Made by a program: the position numbers and the translations under genes. This document shows, in pieces, positions 51,733 to 60,778 of a stretch of 64,000 nt of DNA. The stretch is taken from positions 79,349-143,348 of the forward strand of contig NZ_JOEV01000013.1 in the NCBI RefSeq assembly GCF_000721105.1, given 5' to 3'. This DNA comes from Streptomyces cellulosae. GTDB taxonomy: Bacteria > Actinomycetota > Actinomycetes > Streptomycetales > Streptomycetaceae. Numbering within the stretch: the first letter of the stretch is position 1; the number at the start of each line of letters is the position of its first letter. The notes below the pieces were generated by a model, which was given only the letters and a program-made list of their open reading frames with translations, did no database searches and was not told the DNA's origin.

Positions 51733-52569
51733 TCAGGTGTTCCAGACGCCTTCCCGGGCCGCGGTGCCGACGTACTCGGAGAAGTCCCGGGGAGCCCGGC
51801 CGAGCGCACGCTGAACGCCGTCGCCGAGCGAGTCGAGGCCGCCGGATCGGACCTGTTCGTACAGGCCGACCGACAGACGCACCCATTCCTCGGGCACGCC
51901 CTGCGCACGCTGCTCGGCCCCGTACGCCTCCGGGCTCAGGGCCACATAGCGGATGTCACGGTCCACGGCCCGGGCGATCTCCGCGACCGCGTCCCCGAAG
52001 GTCATCGGCCGCGGCCCACTGAGTTCGTAGTCCCGCCCGGCGTGCCCGTCCTCGGTGAGGGCGGCGACCGCCACCTCGGCGATGTCCTCGGCGTCGACGA
52101 ACGCTTCTTTGCCGTCCCCGGCCGGCAGCCGTACCTCCCCGCTCAGTACGGGGTCGCGCAGGAAGTCCTCGCTGAAGTTCTGGAAGAACCACCGCGGCCG
52201 CAGCACGGTCCGCTCGAGGCCCGCGTGTTCCAGCGTCCGCTCCGCGTCAAGGACTTGCTCGTAGTCCGGGCCCCCTCCCTCGGGCATGGACAACAGCACC
52301 GCTCGCCGGGCCCCTGCCGCTGCGGCCTGCCGGGCGAATGCGGCGACAGTCTCCGTGGCCTGCGGGCTGCCGAGGTCGGGAACGACAAGGTACATGGCCG
52401 TCACCCCGCGCAGGGCCCGCCCCCAGGTGCTCCGATCGGTCCAGTCGAAGGAAGGCGTACCGGAACGGGACGCCGCACGGACCGTCGCGCCCCGCTCCTT
52501 CAACAGCCGCACAACTCGGCGGCCGGTCTTGCCCGTAGCCCCTGTCACCAGGATCGTCTCGTCGTTCAT
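51733..52569 (-). CDS. NmrA-like / atypical SDR NAD(P)H-binding protein
   Basis: 278 residues from ATG 52569. The glycine motif ILVTGATGKTGRRVVRLLKE is TGxxGxxG, then YLVVPDLGSPQATETV, ERTVLRPRWFFQNFSEDF and FVDAEDIAEVAVAALTEDGH, all typical of NmrA/QOR2-like proteins. These sense redox cofactors or reduce quinones. No YxxxK catalytic site is evident. Divergent from an AraC regulator, which probably controls it. Confidence 0.9.
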   Translation of the reverse strand: MNDETILVTGATGKTGRRVVRLLKERGATVRAASRSGTPSFDWTDRSTWGRALRGVTAMYLVVPDLGSPQATETVAAFARQAAAAGARRAVLLSMPEGGGPDYEQVLDAERTLEHAGLERTVLRPRWFFQNFSEDFLRDPVLSGEVRLPAGDGKEAFVDAEDIAEVAVAALTEDGHAGRDYELSGPRPMTFGDAVAEIARAVDRDIRYVALSPEAYGAEQRAQGVPEEWVRLSVGLYEQVRSGGLDSLGDGVQRALGRAPRDFSEYVGTAAREGVWNT

Positions 52570-52663
52570 GACGGCAACTGAACCAGCCACCGCCCGCCCC
52601 GACCATGCCGTGCGAACTCAGGTCCATACCCGTTCGTCTACGCTGACCGGCATGGAGGATCCC

Positions 52664-53626
52664 ATGACGCTGACCAGCACGGATCCGCTGGCGGACCTGC
52701 TGAACGGCGTACGGACCCGTGGCGCGGTCTTCAACCAGTCGACCGTCTTCGGCCCCTGGGCCGCGCGTTTCGAAGACGGCTCGCCGCTGGCGCTGGCCGT
52801 TCCCCTGCGCGGCTCCCTCTGGGTCATGCCGCAGGACGCCGACCCGGCGCGGCTCGGCCCCGGAGACGTCGCCGTGCTGTGCGGTGGCACCCCGTACGTC
52901 ATCGCGGACGACCCGGCCACCGAACCGGATGTGGTGATCCGCTCAGGAGGTCGCTGCACGACCGTGCGGGGCGAGGAGTCAGTCGCCGCGCGAACTGCGG
53001 ACGCGCCCCCCTCGGGCACGGCAGAGCCTGGCAGCACGCTTCTCCTGAGCGGCCTCCACCCCGCCGATCACGGCGTACCGAGCCGGCTGCTCGCGGCGCT
53101 GCCACCGCTGGCCGTCGTCGAAGCCGAACTGGGTACCTGCCCGGTGAGCTCGGCAGTCTTCGAGGAGATCACCCGCGAGGAGCCCGGGCAGCAGATCCTC
53201 CTGGACCGGACGCTGGACCTGATGCTCATCACCGCCCTGCGGGCCTGGCTGACCCGCCCCGGCGCCCAGATCCCCGCCTGGTACCAGGCCCACGGCGACC
53301 CCGTGGTCGGTCCTGTCCTGCGCCTGCTGCAGGCCGACCCCGCCCGCCCCTGGACGCTGCCCGCCCTGGCGGCCGAGGCCGGAGTGTCCCGGGCGAACCT
53401 GGCCCGCCGCTTCACCGCCCTGGTCGGCCGGCCGCCGATGACCTACCTACGGGAACGGCGCCTCGCTCTCGCCGCCGACCTCCTGCGCGAGCCCGACGCG
53501 ACGCTCGCCCGGGTGGCGGACCGCGTCGGCTTCTCCAACGCCTTCGCCCTGAGCGCCGCGTTCAAGCGGGAACACGGCGTCAGCCCGAACGCGTACCGGA
53601 TACGGGAGCCACGGGTGAAGACCTGA
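52664..53626 (+). CDS. AraC-family regulator with cupin sensor
   Basis: 320 residues from ATG 52664, with GGAGGA five bases upstream; an ATG four codons earlier lacks a site. The N-terminal cupin (AraC-binding, Cupin_6 type) includes GPWAARFEDGSPLALAVPLR and GDVAVLCGGTPYVIADD. The C-terminal two HTHs are WTLPALAAEAGVSRANLARR and LARVADRVGFSNAFALSAAF-KREHGVSPNAYR. It diverges from the NmrA-like gene 94 bp away, the usual layout for an activator of a neighbouring oxidoreductase. Confidence 0.93.
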   Translation: MTLTSTDPLADLLNGVRTRGAVFNQSTVFGPWAARFEDGSPLALAVPLRGSLWVMPQDADPARLGPGDVAVLCGGTPYVIADDPATEPDVVIRSGGRCTTVRGEESVAARTADAPPSGTAEPGSTLLLSGLHPADHGVPSRLLAALPPLAVVEAELGTCPVSSAVFEEITREEPGQQILLDRTLDLMLITALRAWLTRPGAQIPAWYQAHGDPVVGPVLRLLQADPARPWTLPALAAEAGVSRANLARRFTALVGRPPMTYLRERRLALAADLLREPDATLARVADRVGFSNAFALSAAFKREHGVSPNAYRIREPRVKT

Positions 53627-54180
53627 CACCTCGGAGAACCCCTGCACTCCCGATGCTGTTTCGGCGCCTCCACAGGCGCCCTTCCCTCGCCCGTCGCCAG
53701 GCGCCGTGGTCACGATTCCCACACTCCGAACCCTCCCCTCCCGTGAGGGCCCGGACGGGCGAGGAGGACCGGGGCCGGGTCTCATCACACGTCCCGGACG
53801 GTCGCCGCAAGCACCGATGGTGCCGCCGGGCCTGTTCCGCTCCCGTGACCTTTTGGCCCATCGCCAGAACGCACTCTCTCGGTCACCTGCTCACACTCGC
53901 CTCAACGCGCGACAACGGCACACAGGTGGCCAGGCCTCTGTCCGGCATCGAGCGGCGCGCACGGCAAGCAAAATCAGAGAACGAACCAGCCCGGGGACAC
54001 CCTCGGCACGGCTACACCGGCGTCGTCCCGGCCCCTGCCCGGCCCCTGGATCTTGATAGAAAGCCCCGGGGCCGTCATCCCGCAGGCTGGCAACAACCAC
54101 GATCACCTACTCCGCCGCAGGTCAGACGAGGTTGGAACTCCCGGAGCAGCGCCGGACGCCAAACCCACGAGCAGGGCGAA
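53627..54180. other. 554-bp gene-free stretch
   Basis: No coding signal or strong hairpin recognised between the AraC gene and the tRNA fragment. Confidence 0.45.
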
Positions 54181-54227
54181 GGTGGGGCGGGTGGGACTCG
54201 AATCCACGGCCGGCGGATTATGAGTCC
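54181..54227 (-). pseudogene. 3' half of a tRNA(CAU) gene, probable attachment-site scar
   Basis: The minus strand reads GGACTCATAATCC, an anticodon loop with CAT, then a variable loop, a TPsiC arm with GGATTCGAGTCC and the acceptor end CCCGCCCCACC. The anticodon stem pairs only partly on the 5' side and no D arm or 5' acceptor follows. About 47 bp of tRNA 3' end is what integrases leave as attL/attR. Downstream CGCGTCCCCAACAAGCCCCC at about 54351 resembles repeats near such sites. Confidence 0.6.
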
Positions 54228-54581
54228 TTTGGGGATCTTGGCGGTCCTTGCCGATCAACGCTGATCCGTGGCATTTTCGCAGGTCAGCTGGGCAATTCCG
54301 TGCCGGTGTTCCTCAGCCCTTGCCGGTCCGTTCCTATCCTCGCGTCCACAACGCGTCCCCAACAAGCCCCCACAGGGCTGGTCAGAGGCACTGGACGGCC
54401 TTTCCGCGCCAGCTTGCAGCGGGTCTCGAACTCACCGGCAGCGGATTCCCCTTCCACCGCGCCGAGGCTCCGCCCCGGTGCTCGGGGCAGAGCCTCGGCG
54501 GCCGTCGCCACGACGTCCATGCAGAGCGTGCGTATCCACGTTGGCTTCGTCGGTCCAGTCGGAGCACAGGTCGGCCGGGCC
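54228..54581. other. Flank of the tRNA fragment
   Basis: Contains the CGTCCCCAAC-type sequence, dispersed repeat copy B and a GC-rich hairpin-like GAGGCTCCGCCCCGGTGCTC/GGGGCAGAGCCTC (about 54465-54496), which may terminate the debranching-enzyme gene on the minus strand. No integrase gene remains. Confidence 0.4.
54422..54476. repeat. Dispersed repeat, copy B
   Basis: Counterpart of 16326-16380: GGTCTCGAAC then GCAGCGGATTCCCCTTCCA and GGCTCC in register. Confidence 0.5.
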
Positions 54582-56762
54582 TCACGACCGAGAGGCCGCG
54601 TGTTCCTCGACGATCAGTCCCGAAGGGGCTGATACCGATTCGATGCGGCCGTCGGTGCCGATGGTGACGTCGAGCCGTTCTCCCGCGACGGTAAGCCCTG
54701 CGACGGTGAGGGCGCCGACGGGGAGTGGGCCTGTCGGCCGCAGGTGGAGGCGGCCTGCGGGTACGTCGGGCTCCAGTCCGATCAGCGCCGCCATGAGGGC
54801 GATGGCTGATGCCGCAGACCAGGCTTGTGGCCGGCAAGCGGCCGGATAGGGGACCGGTGCGGGGGCGTCCGCGCGTGCGTCGCCGCCCCAGAGTTCCGGC
54901 AGCCGGTAGTCGAAGCCCGGCGCCGCGTCGAGGATGCCCTCGATGAGCCGGGCGGCAGCCTCGAGGTGTCCGGTACGGGCGAGGCCGGTGACGGCGATGG
55001 CGGTGTCGTGCGGCCAGACGGTGCCGCAGTGGTAGCGCAGCGGGCCGAACCCGCCGGACTGAGACGACATCGTGCGCAGTCCGTAAGCGTCGGACATGTC
55101 GGGGGCTGCGAGCCGTGCGGCGACGGCGGCGCTCTCGTCGGCGTTCAGGATTCCGGTGGCCAGGAGGTGGCCCATGTTGCTCGTGACGGAGTCGACGGGG
55201 CGGCCGGAACCGTCGAGTGCCATGGCCGGGTAGGGGCCGTGCTGGTCGGAGACCCAGAACCGGGCGCGGAAGTGGTCGGCGAGGTCGGCCGCGAAGGTCC
55301 GCCAGCGTTCGCCGTCGGGCAGGTCGAAGGCGTCGAGGAGTGCCGCTCCGGCGAGGGCCGCTTCGTAGGCGTAGCCCTGTACTTCGGCGAGAGCCAGGGG
55401 TGCTTGGGCGAGGCGGCCGTCGGCGAACCGGGCGGCGTCCGCGGAGTCCTTCCAGCCCTGGTTGGACAGACCGGTGCCGCTGTGATCGATGTAGGAGAGG
55501 AACCCGTCACCGGCCCGGGCGGCGGCGTCGATCCAGCCGAGGGCCGCTTTGAGCGCGGGCAGCAGCGGTTCGATGTCGGCGGCGGGGAGACCCCAGCGCC
55601 ATGCGTCGTGAAGGAGGCAGATCCACAGGGGGGTCGCGTCGACCGTGCCGTAGTAGACGGGCGGGAGGCGAAGGCCCATGCCGTCGTCGAAGACGTCGCG
55701 CCGCACCTCGTGGAGGATCTTGCCCGGCTCTTCCTCCGCCGCCGGATCGGTGCGGGTGCCCTGCTGGGCAGCCAGGGTGCGCAGAGTGCCCAGGGCGAGG
55801 TCGGTGCCCAGGGGCAGGAGCATCCGTGCGGCCCACAGGCTGTCTCGGCCGAAGAGCGTGAAGAACCAGGGGATGCCCGCGGCGAGGAAGGTGTCGCCGG
55901 GCGATGCGGCCGTGGTCATGCGCAGTGAGTGGAGGTCGTCCAGGCTCTGCGCGACGAGGGCGGGCAGGCGGCGGTCGTCGGCCGTGATATCCGGACGCCG
56001 CCAAGTGGGCCGGGGATCAGCGGCCTTGACGACCGCGTCGGGCTCCGAGACCTCGACGGTCAGGAACAGATCGGCGCTCTCGCCGGGCTTGACGGTGAGG
56101 GTCCAGGTCAGCGTGGAACGCTCGGCGTCGGGTGTCGCGCCAGGGGCGCTGACGGCAACGGCGACTGTCCCGTCGCTCCAGCTCAACACACCTTGGCCGG
56201 ACTGCAGTTGACTCGTCACCGTGGCAGGAGGCCGGGGCGCCCGGCCTGCCTTGGTGTGATCCAGTGTCACGAGGTCCCCGGCGGCTTCGACCCGGACGGC
56301 GAGATGCACCGGCGTCGTCGCGGTGGAGAGGACGGTCAGATGTTCGGTGAGTCGGCCGGGAGTGACGCTGCGCCGCCGGTCGACCCGCACGGTCGGGTCG
56401 GGAACGGCGTCGCCGAGCGCCTGCACCAGGCCGACGAAACGGCTGCGGCCCGGTCCGTCCGTTGCGTTCATGACCGAGATCACCGGCTGCCAGCCCGCAC
56501 CCGCGATCCCGCCCGCGCCCTCGCCCTCCCCGCCGGCAGCAGGAAGGGTCTCCCCCGCGTGCTCGCCGGACGGTGCGTGATCGGGTCGCAGCGTCACGCG
56601 CAGCAGACTCACCGCGCGCACGTCCGCGTGGAAGACCCCATGCACGGCGGCCCCGGGAGCGGCGGCGTCGAGGTCGCCGTCCGGCCGGGACAGGACGACC
56701 GTCGGGGCGGCGAGAGTGACCGAGAGGTCGTGCAAGAGCGGCTGCCGCTCGGGTGAAGTCAT
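54582..56762 (-). CDS. Glycogen-debranching-type enzyme (amylo-alpha-1,6-glucosidase family)
   Basis: 726 residues from ATG 56762 (CGGAGCTTCC upstream; the frame extends 43 codons further into the promoter region). The N-terminal part (1-290) is the bacterial GDE N-terminal beta domain with DHTKAG and HGVFHADVRAVS. The (alpha/alpha)6 barrel begins around FLAAGIPWFFTLFGRDSLWA and includes EVQGYAYEAALAG and YHCGTVWPHDTAIAV, which carry the acidic residues expected of GH63/GDE-like enzymes. It probably trims branched alpha-glucans or trehalose-like sugars inside the cell. Divergent from a LacI gene and its operator. Confidence 0.85.
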   Translation of the reverse strand: MTSPERQPLLHDLSVTLAAPTVVLSRPDGDLDAAAPGAAVHGVFHADVRAVSLLRVTLRPDHAPSGEHAGETLPAAGGEGEGAGGIAGAGWQPVISVMNATDGPGRSRFVGLVQALGDAVPDPTVRVDRRRSVTPGRLTEHLTVLSTATTPVHLAVRVEAAGDLVTLDHTKAGRAPRPPATVTSQLQSGQGVLSWSDGTVAVAVSAPGATPDAERSTLTWTLTVKPGESADLFLTVEVSEPDAVVKAADPRPTWRRPDITADDRRLPALVAQSLDDLHSLRMTTAASPGDTFLAAGIPWFFTLFGRDSLWAARMLLPLGTDLALGTLRTLAAQQGTRTDPAAEEEPGKILHEVRRDVFDDGMGLRLPPVYYGTVDATPLWICLLHDAWRWGLPAADIEPLLPALKAALGWIDAAARAGDGFLSYIDHSGTGLSNQGWKDSADAARFADGRLAQAPLALAEVQGYAYEAALAGAALLDAFDLPDGERWRTFAADLADHFRARFWVSDQHGPYPAMALDGSGRPVDSVTSNMGHLLATGILNADESAAVAARLAAPDMSDAYGLRTMSSQSGGFGPLRYHCGTVWPHDTAIAVTGLARTGHLEAAARLIEGILDAAPGFDYRLPELWGGDARADAPAPVPYPAACRPQAWSAASAIALMAALIGLEPDVPAGRLHLRPTGPLPVGALTVAGLTVAGERLDVTIGTDGRIESVSAPSGLIVEEHAASRS

Positions 56763-56831
56763 GGAAGCTCCGTCCGGTGCCCTCGTGTCTCGTGGGCGGT
56801 TTGTGAGGGCGATTCGTGACTGCGCCGACTC

Positions 56832-56860
56832 TTGACAGTCCGGGCGCCGATCGCCACAGT
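56832..56860 (+). promoter_or_regulatory. Candidate promoter of the lacI gene
   Basis: TTGACA at 56832-56837 with CACAGT 17 bp downstream. The palindrome at 56867 would cover the start of transcription, allowing self-repression. Confidence 0.4.
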
Positions 56861-56866
56861 AACCGA

Positions 56867-56892
56867 TTGGAACGCTAAATTTAACGTTCAAA
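56867..56892. promoter_or_regulatory. LacI-family operator
   Basis: A 26-bp palindrome around GAACGCTAAATTTAACGTTC; 11 of 13 pairs match. It lies between the divergent debranching-enzyme and lacI genes and can control both. Confidence 0.7.
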
Positions 56893-56973
56893 TCGAAGCG
56901 GGACGGCGACGCACAGCAGTCTCGGAACGGCGGATACGCTGCGGCGCAGTGGATTCATGGAGGTGGTTTCGCG

Positions 56974-57999
56974 ATGGCGCGAGTAACACTCGAGAGCGTG
57001 GCGCGGCATGCCTCCGTGTCGACACAGACCGTGTCCAACGTCATCAACGCACCGCACCGGGTGCGTCCAGAGACCCTGGCCCGCGTGCAGGCCGCCATCA
57101 AGGAACTCAACTACCGCCCGAACCAGGCTTCCCGGACGCTGCGGACCCGGCGTTCCCGTCTGATCGGCGCGCGCATCGAGCCGCCGCGCGACGGCGTCAA
57201 CGGCGCCGTCCTGGCTCACTTCCTGCAGTCGCTGACCGCCCGTACCCAGGAGGCCGGCTACCGGATCGTGGTGTTCACGGCGACCGACGACGAACACGAG
57301 TGCTCCTTGTACGAACAGCTTCTCGACGATCACGATCTCGACGCCTTCGTCCTGCACGCCACTCACGCCGGCGACCGCCGGACCGCGTGGCTGACCGAGC
57401 GCCGGGTGCCGTTCGTGACCTTCGGCCGCCCCTGGGGGGCTGAACCCGAGGCCGCCGAGCGGCACGGCTGGGTCGATGTCGACGGCGCGCAAGGAACCCT
57501 TGCCGCGACCCGGCACCTCATCGAGACCGGTCACCAGCGGATCGCCTTCCTCGGCTGGCCGGAAGGTTTAGAAGTCGGTGACGATCGGCGCAGCGGCTGG
57601 TCCGCGCTCCTCGCCGTGTCCGGGATCGACACCCCGGCCGGCTACGACGCGGGCGTCCCCGATGGGCTCGACACCGGACGTCAGGCGGCCGCGGCGATGC
57701 TCGACCTGCCCGTTCCGCCGACCGCGATCGTCTGCGCGAGCGACTCGCTGGCCCTGGGGGCCTGGACCGAGATCACCACGCGTGGACTGCGCCCCGGGGT
57801 CGATGTCGCGGTGGTCGGCTTCGACGACTCCCCGACTGCAGGGGTCGTCGGCCTGAGCAGCGTGGCGCAGCCCTACGACGAGGCTGCCGCCGCCTGCCTG
57901 CGGATGCTCCAGGAACTGCTGGCGACTCCCGAACCGCCGGCCGTTCCGCCCACCCCTGTCCTGCTGCCGCCCCGACTCGTCGTCCGCGCGAGCGGCTGA
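56974..57999 (+). CDS. LacI-family repressor of the alpha-glucan module
   Basis: 341 residues, ATG preceded by GGAGGTGG. The HTH is [24 protein letters not shown] and the hinge [16 protein letters not shown]. The sugar-binding domain has [28 protein letters not shown] and [20 protein letters not shown]. It is followed by the binding protein-permease-permease-glucosidase genes and divergent from the debranching enzyme, like the AglR/MalR type regulators of streptomycetes. Likely released by an alpha-glucoside. Confidence 0.94.
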   Translation: MARVTLESVARHASVSTQTVSNVINAPHRVRPETLARVQAAIKELNYRPNQASRTLRTRRSRLIGARIEPPRDGVNGAVLAHFLQSLTARTQEAGYRIVVFTATDDEHECSLYEQLLDDHDLDAFVLHATHAGDRRTAWLTERRVPFVTFGRPWGAEPEAAERHGWVDVDGAQGTLAATRHLIETGHQRIAFLGWPEGLEVGDDRRSGWSALLAVSGIDTPAGYDAGVPDGLDTGRQAAAAMLDLPVPPTAIVCASDSLALGAWTEITTRGLRPGVDVAVVGFDDSPTAGVVGLSSVAQPYDEAAAACLRMLQELLATPEPPAVPPTPVLLPPRLVVRASG

Positions 58000-58156
58000 G
58001 CCGCACCGCCACAACCGAATCTTCCTCCCCTTCGCCGGCGGCTCAGTAGCCGCCCGGCCCACCTCGCGATCCCGCTCACAGCCCTCAGTGCGGCGACGGG
58101 ATGCGGTCCCCTCTACCACCGGCGCGTCAGGCCGGTTCTGTCCAAGGAGATTTATC

Positions 58157-59404
58157 ATGAGAAATCCGCGTACCCGCTGGGCCGTTGGTGGCGTCGCCTT
58201 GCTGTCGCTGAGCCTGTCGGCCTGTGGTGGCAGTGGGTTCGACGACACCGACAAGGCGGACGGTCAGGCGTCGTCCGGCCCCGCCTCGATCAAGGTCCTC
58301 ATCGCCGCCAGCGGCGACGCCGAGAAGAACGCTGTCACGGACGCGGCCAGCGCGTGGGCGACGAAGTCCGGCAACAAGGCGACCGTCACGCAAGCGCAGA
58401 ACATTGACCAGCAGCTCGGCCAGGGCTTCGCGTCCAACAACCCGCCGGACGTCTTCTACGTCGACGCCGGCCGCTTCGCGACGTACGCGAGCGCGGGCAG
58501 TCTCGAACCGTACGGCGACAGCTTCGCGGGCAAGGACGACTTCTACCCCGCGCTGCGGCAGGCCTTCACCTACAAGAGCAAGCTCTACTGCATCCCCAAG
58601 GACTTCTCCACCCTCGGTCTGCAGATCAACACCACGGCGTGGGCGAAGGCCGGCCTGACCGACGGCGACATCCCCACCACCTGGGGGCAGTTGGCGTCCG
58701 TCGCGAAGAAGCTGACCACGGGCAAGCAGGTCGGCCTCGCGCTCGGCGACACGCGTGACCGGATCGGCGCCTTCATGGTCCAGGCAGGCGGATGGGTGAC
58801 GAACAAGGACGCCACCAAGGTCACCGCGGACTCACCCGAGAACCTCAAGGCCCTGAACTTCGTGAAGTCGCTGCTCGCGGACGGCTCGACGAAGTACCCA
58901 AAGCAGCTCGACTCCGGCTGGTCAGGTGAAGCCTTCGGCAAGCAGAAGGCGGCCATGACGATCGAGGGCAACTGGATCGCCGGCGCCATGAAGAGCGACT
59001 ACCCGGGGGTCAAGTACAAGACGGTCCCGCTGCCCGCCGGACCCGCGGGCAAGGGCACGCTCGCCTTCACCCAGTGCTGGGGCATCGCGGCCAAGAGCAA
59101 GCACAAGGCCGCGGCCATCGACTTCGTCAAGGCGATGACCGCCAAGGAAGCCGAGTTGACCTTCGCCAAGGCGATCGGCGTGATGCCGTCGCGGCAGTCC
59201 GCGTCGGCCGACTACGTCGCCCAGTTCCCGCAGGACAAGGCGTTCATCGACGGCGCCGCGAACGCCCAGGCCCCGGTGAACGTGGCGAAGATCGACCAGG
59301 TGCTCGCCGACTTCGACACCGGCCTTCAGTCCCTGCCCGACGGCGACCCGAAGCAGATCCTCGCGCGGCTGCAGAAGAACGCGCAGGCGGTCGTAGGCCA
59401 GTAA
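58157..59404 (+). CDS. ABC alpha-glucoside-binding lipoprotein
   Basis: 415 residues from ATG 58157 (AAGGAGA upstream). Signal peptide WAVGGVALLSLSLSACGG with a lipobox (LSAC). Family 1 binding protein: QQLGQGFASNNPPDVFYVDA, IPKDFSTLGLQINTTAWAKA and AAMTIEGNWIAGAM. Head of the uptake operon; the 157-bp gap after lacI probably holds its promoter. Confidence 0.93.
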   Translation: MRNPRTRWAVGGVALLSLSLSACGGSGFDDTDKADGQASSGPASIKVLIAASGDAEKNAVTDAASAWATKSGNKATVTQAQNIDQQLGQGFASNNPPDVFYVDAGRFATYASAGSLEPYGDSFAGKDDFYPALRQAFTYKSKLYCIPKDFSTLGLQINTTAWAKAGLTDGDIPTTWGQLASVAKKLTTGKQVGLALGDTRDRIGAFMVQAGGWVTNKDATKVTADSPENLKALNFVKSLLADGSTKYPKQLDSGWSGEAFGKQKAAMTIEGNWIAGAMKSDYPGVKYKTVPLPAGPAGKGTLAFTQCWGIAAKSKHKAAAIDFVKAMTAKEAELTFAKAIGVMPSRQSASADYVAQFPQDKAFIDGAANAQAPVNVAKIDQVLADFDTGLQSLPDGDPKQILARLQKNAQAVVGQ

Positions 59405-59456
59405 CCCGGGATCACCCGGACCACCCGGACGCGAACAAAGCGAGAGTGAACCTGCG

Positions 59457-60665
59457 ATGAGTGAACCGAATCCCGGGCCCGCACAGGGCCCGGGCAGCGG
59501 CCCGGCACCGGCCCGCACGGTAGCCGCTGCCAAGGCCCGCGGACGCCGAGGCCGCCCTGGCCGGGCCCCCAGTGGCGGTATTCGGGGCCGGGAAGGTCTC
59601 GCCGGCTGGCTGTTCGTCTCACCCGTCCTCGTCGTGCTCGGTCTCTTCCTGGTCGTGCCGATTCTCATGGCGCTCTGGGTGAGCCTGTCCGACTGGAACG
59701 GCCAGGGCAGCCCGCTGTCCTCAGGCGTGCACTTCGTCGGCGGGCAGAACTACGCGCCGCTGGTCACCGAGCCCGGTCTGACGCAGAGCGACTTCATGAT
59801 GAGCCTGCGCAACAACGGCTACTACGTGCTCTTCGTCGTCCCGCTGCAGACCGCGCTCGCGCTCGGTCTGGCGCTCCTGGTCAACGGAAGGCGGTTGAAA
59901 GGCAAGGGATTCTTCCGCACTGCGTACTACTTCCCGTCGGTGACGAGCTCGGTCGCGATCTCGGTCGTCTTCCTGTTCATCTTCTCCTCCAGCGGGGTCG
60001 TCAACGCCCTGCTGGCGAAGGTCGGAGTCGACGGACCGGCCTGGTTCGCCGATCCGCGCGGCATCATCCATCTCGCCCTCGGCGCCTTCGGCGTGAACAA
60101 CGACGCGCCGCCGGCCGCACTCGCCGACACCACCGTCGGCGGCCTGTCCCTGTGGGACTGGTTCTCCGGCCCCAGCGTGGCCATGTGCGCGATCATCGTG
60201 CTGGTGGTGTGGACGACGGCGGGCACGTTCATGCTCATGTTCCTCGCCGCGCTGCAGGACATCCCCCTCGAAGTCGAGGAGGCCGCCGAGATCGACGGCA
60301 CCGGGCGCTGGCAGCGGTTCCGCCACGTCACGCTGCCCATGCTCAAGCCGACCCTCTTCCTCGTCCTGACCCTCGGGCTCATCGGCACCTGGCAGGTCTT
60401 CGACCAGATCTACGTCATGACCCGGGGCGGACCGGGCAAGACGACGATGACTCCGGCGTTCCTGTCCTACCAGTCCTCGTTCATCGACAACGAGTGGGGA
60501 CAAGGCAGTGCCATCGCCTTCATCCTCTTCGCGATCATCGTCGCGCTGACGCTCATCCAGCGGTTCGTCCTGCGCGACAAGGACGAGGCCCGCGCCAAGG
60601 CAGCCACACGGCGCGCGGCGAAAGCGGCCCGCTCCGGGTCCGGCCCGACCACGGAGGCGATCTGA
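59457..60665 (+). CDS. ABC sugar importer permease (MalF type)
   Basis: 402 residues with a Pro/Ala/Arg-rich 55-residue N-terminal tail. Helices start at GWLFVSPVLVVLGLFLVVPI. The EAA loop is EEAAEIDGTGRWQRFRHVTL. A polar segment between helices (about 190-235) is longer than in MalF relatives of this size. Its stop overlaps the start of a 37-codon ORF (TGATG). Confidence 0.92.
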   Translation: MSEPNPGPAQGPGSGPAPARTVAAAKARGRRGRPGRAPSGGIRGREGLAGWLFVSPVLVVLGLFLVVPILMALWVSLSDWNGQGSPLSSGVHFVGGQNYAPLVTEPGLTQSDFMMSLRNNGYYVLFVVPLQTALALGLALLVNGRRLKGKGFFRTAYYFPSVTSSVAISVVFLFIFSSSGVVNALLAKVGVDGPAWFADPRGIIHLALGAFGVNNDAPPAALADTTVGGLSLWDWFSGPSVAMCAIIVLVVWTTAGTFMLMFLAALQDIPLEVEEAAEIDGTGRWQRFRHVTLPMLKPTLFLVLTLGLIGTWQVFDQIYVMTRGGPGKTTMTPAFLSYQSSFIDNEWGQGSAIAFILFAIIVALTLIQRFVLRDKDEARAKAATRRAAKAARSGSGPTTEAI

Positions 60666-60778
60666 TGACCCGGACCGCCGAGACCGCCCACCCCGCACAG
60701 CCCGCCTTCGAAGCGACCGCGCCCACCACCGCAGCCGCACCGGCGGCCACAGCCCACCTCCACGGAGGCACGCGATGA
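60665..60778 (+). CDS. 37-residue coupling ORF between the two permeases
   Basis: ATG 60665 overlaps the upstream stop (TGATG) and the stop overlaps the downstream ATG (ATGA). Codon bias is as strong as in real genes, but the product (MTRTAETAHPAQPAFEATAP...) is Ala/Thr/Pro-rich with no domain. CACGGAGG inside it is the ribosome-binding site of the next gene. It may just carry ribosomes across, or be a lost tail/head of a permease. Confidence 0.45.
   Translation: MTRTAETAHPAQPAFEATAPTTAAAPAATAHLHGGTR

Noticed and set aside
54181..54257. Complete tRNA gene
   Set aside because: Only the anticodon-loop to acceptor 3' part fits; the 5' acceptor, D arm and half of the anticodon stem are missing.
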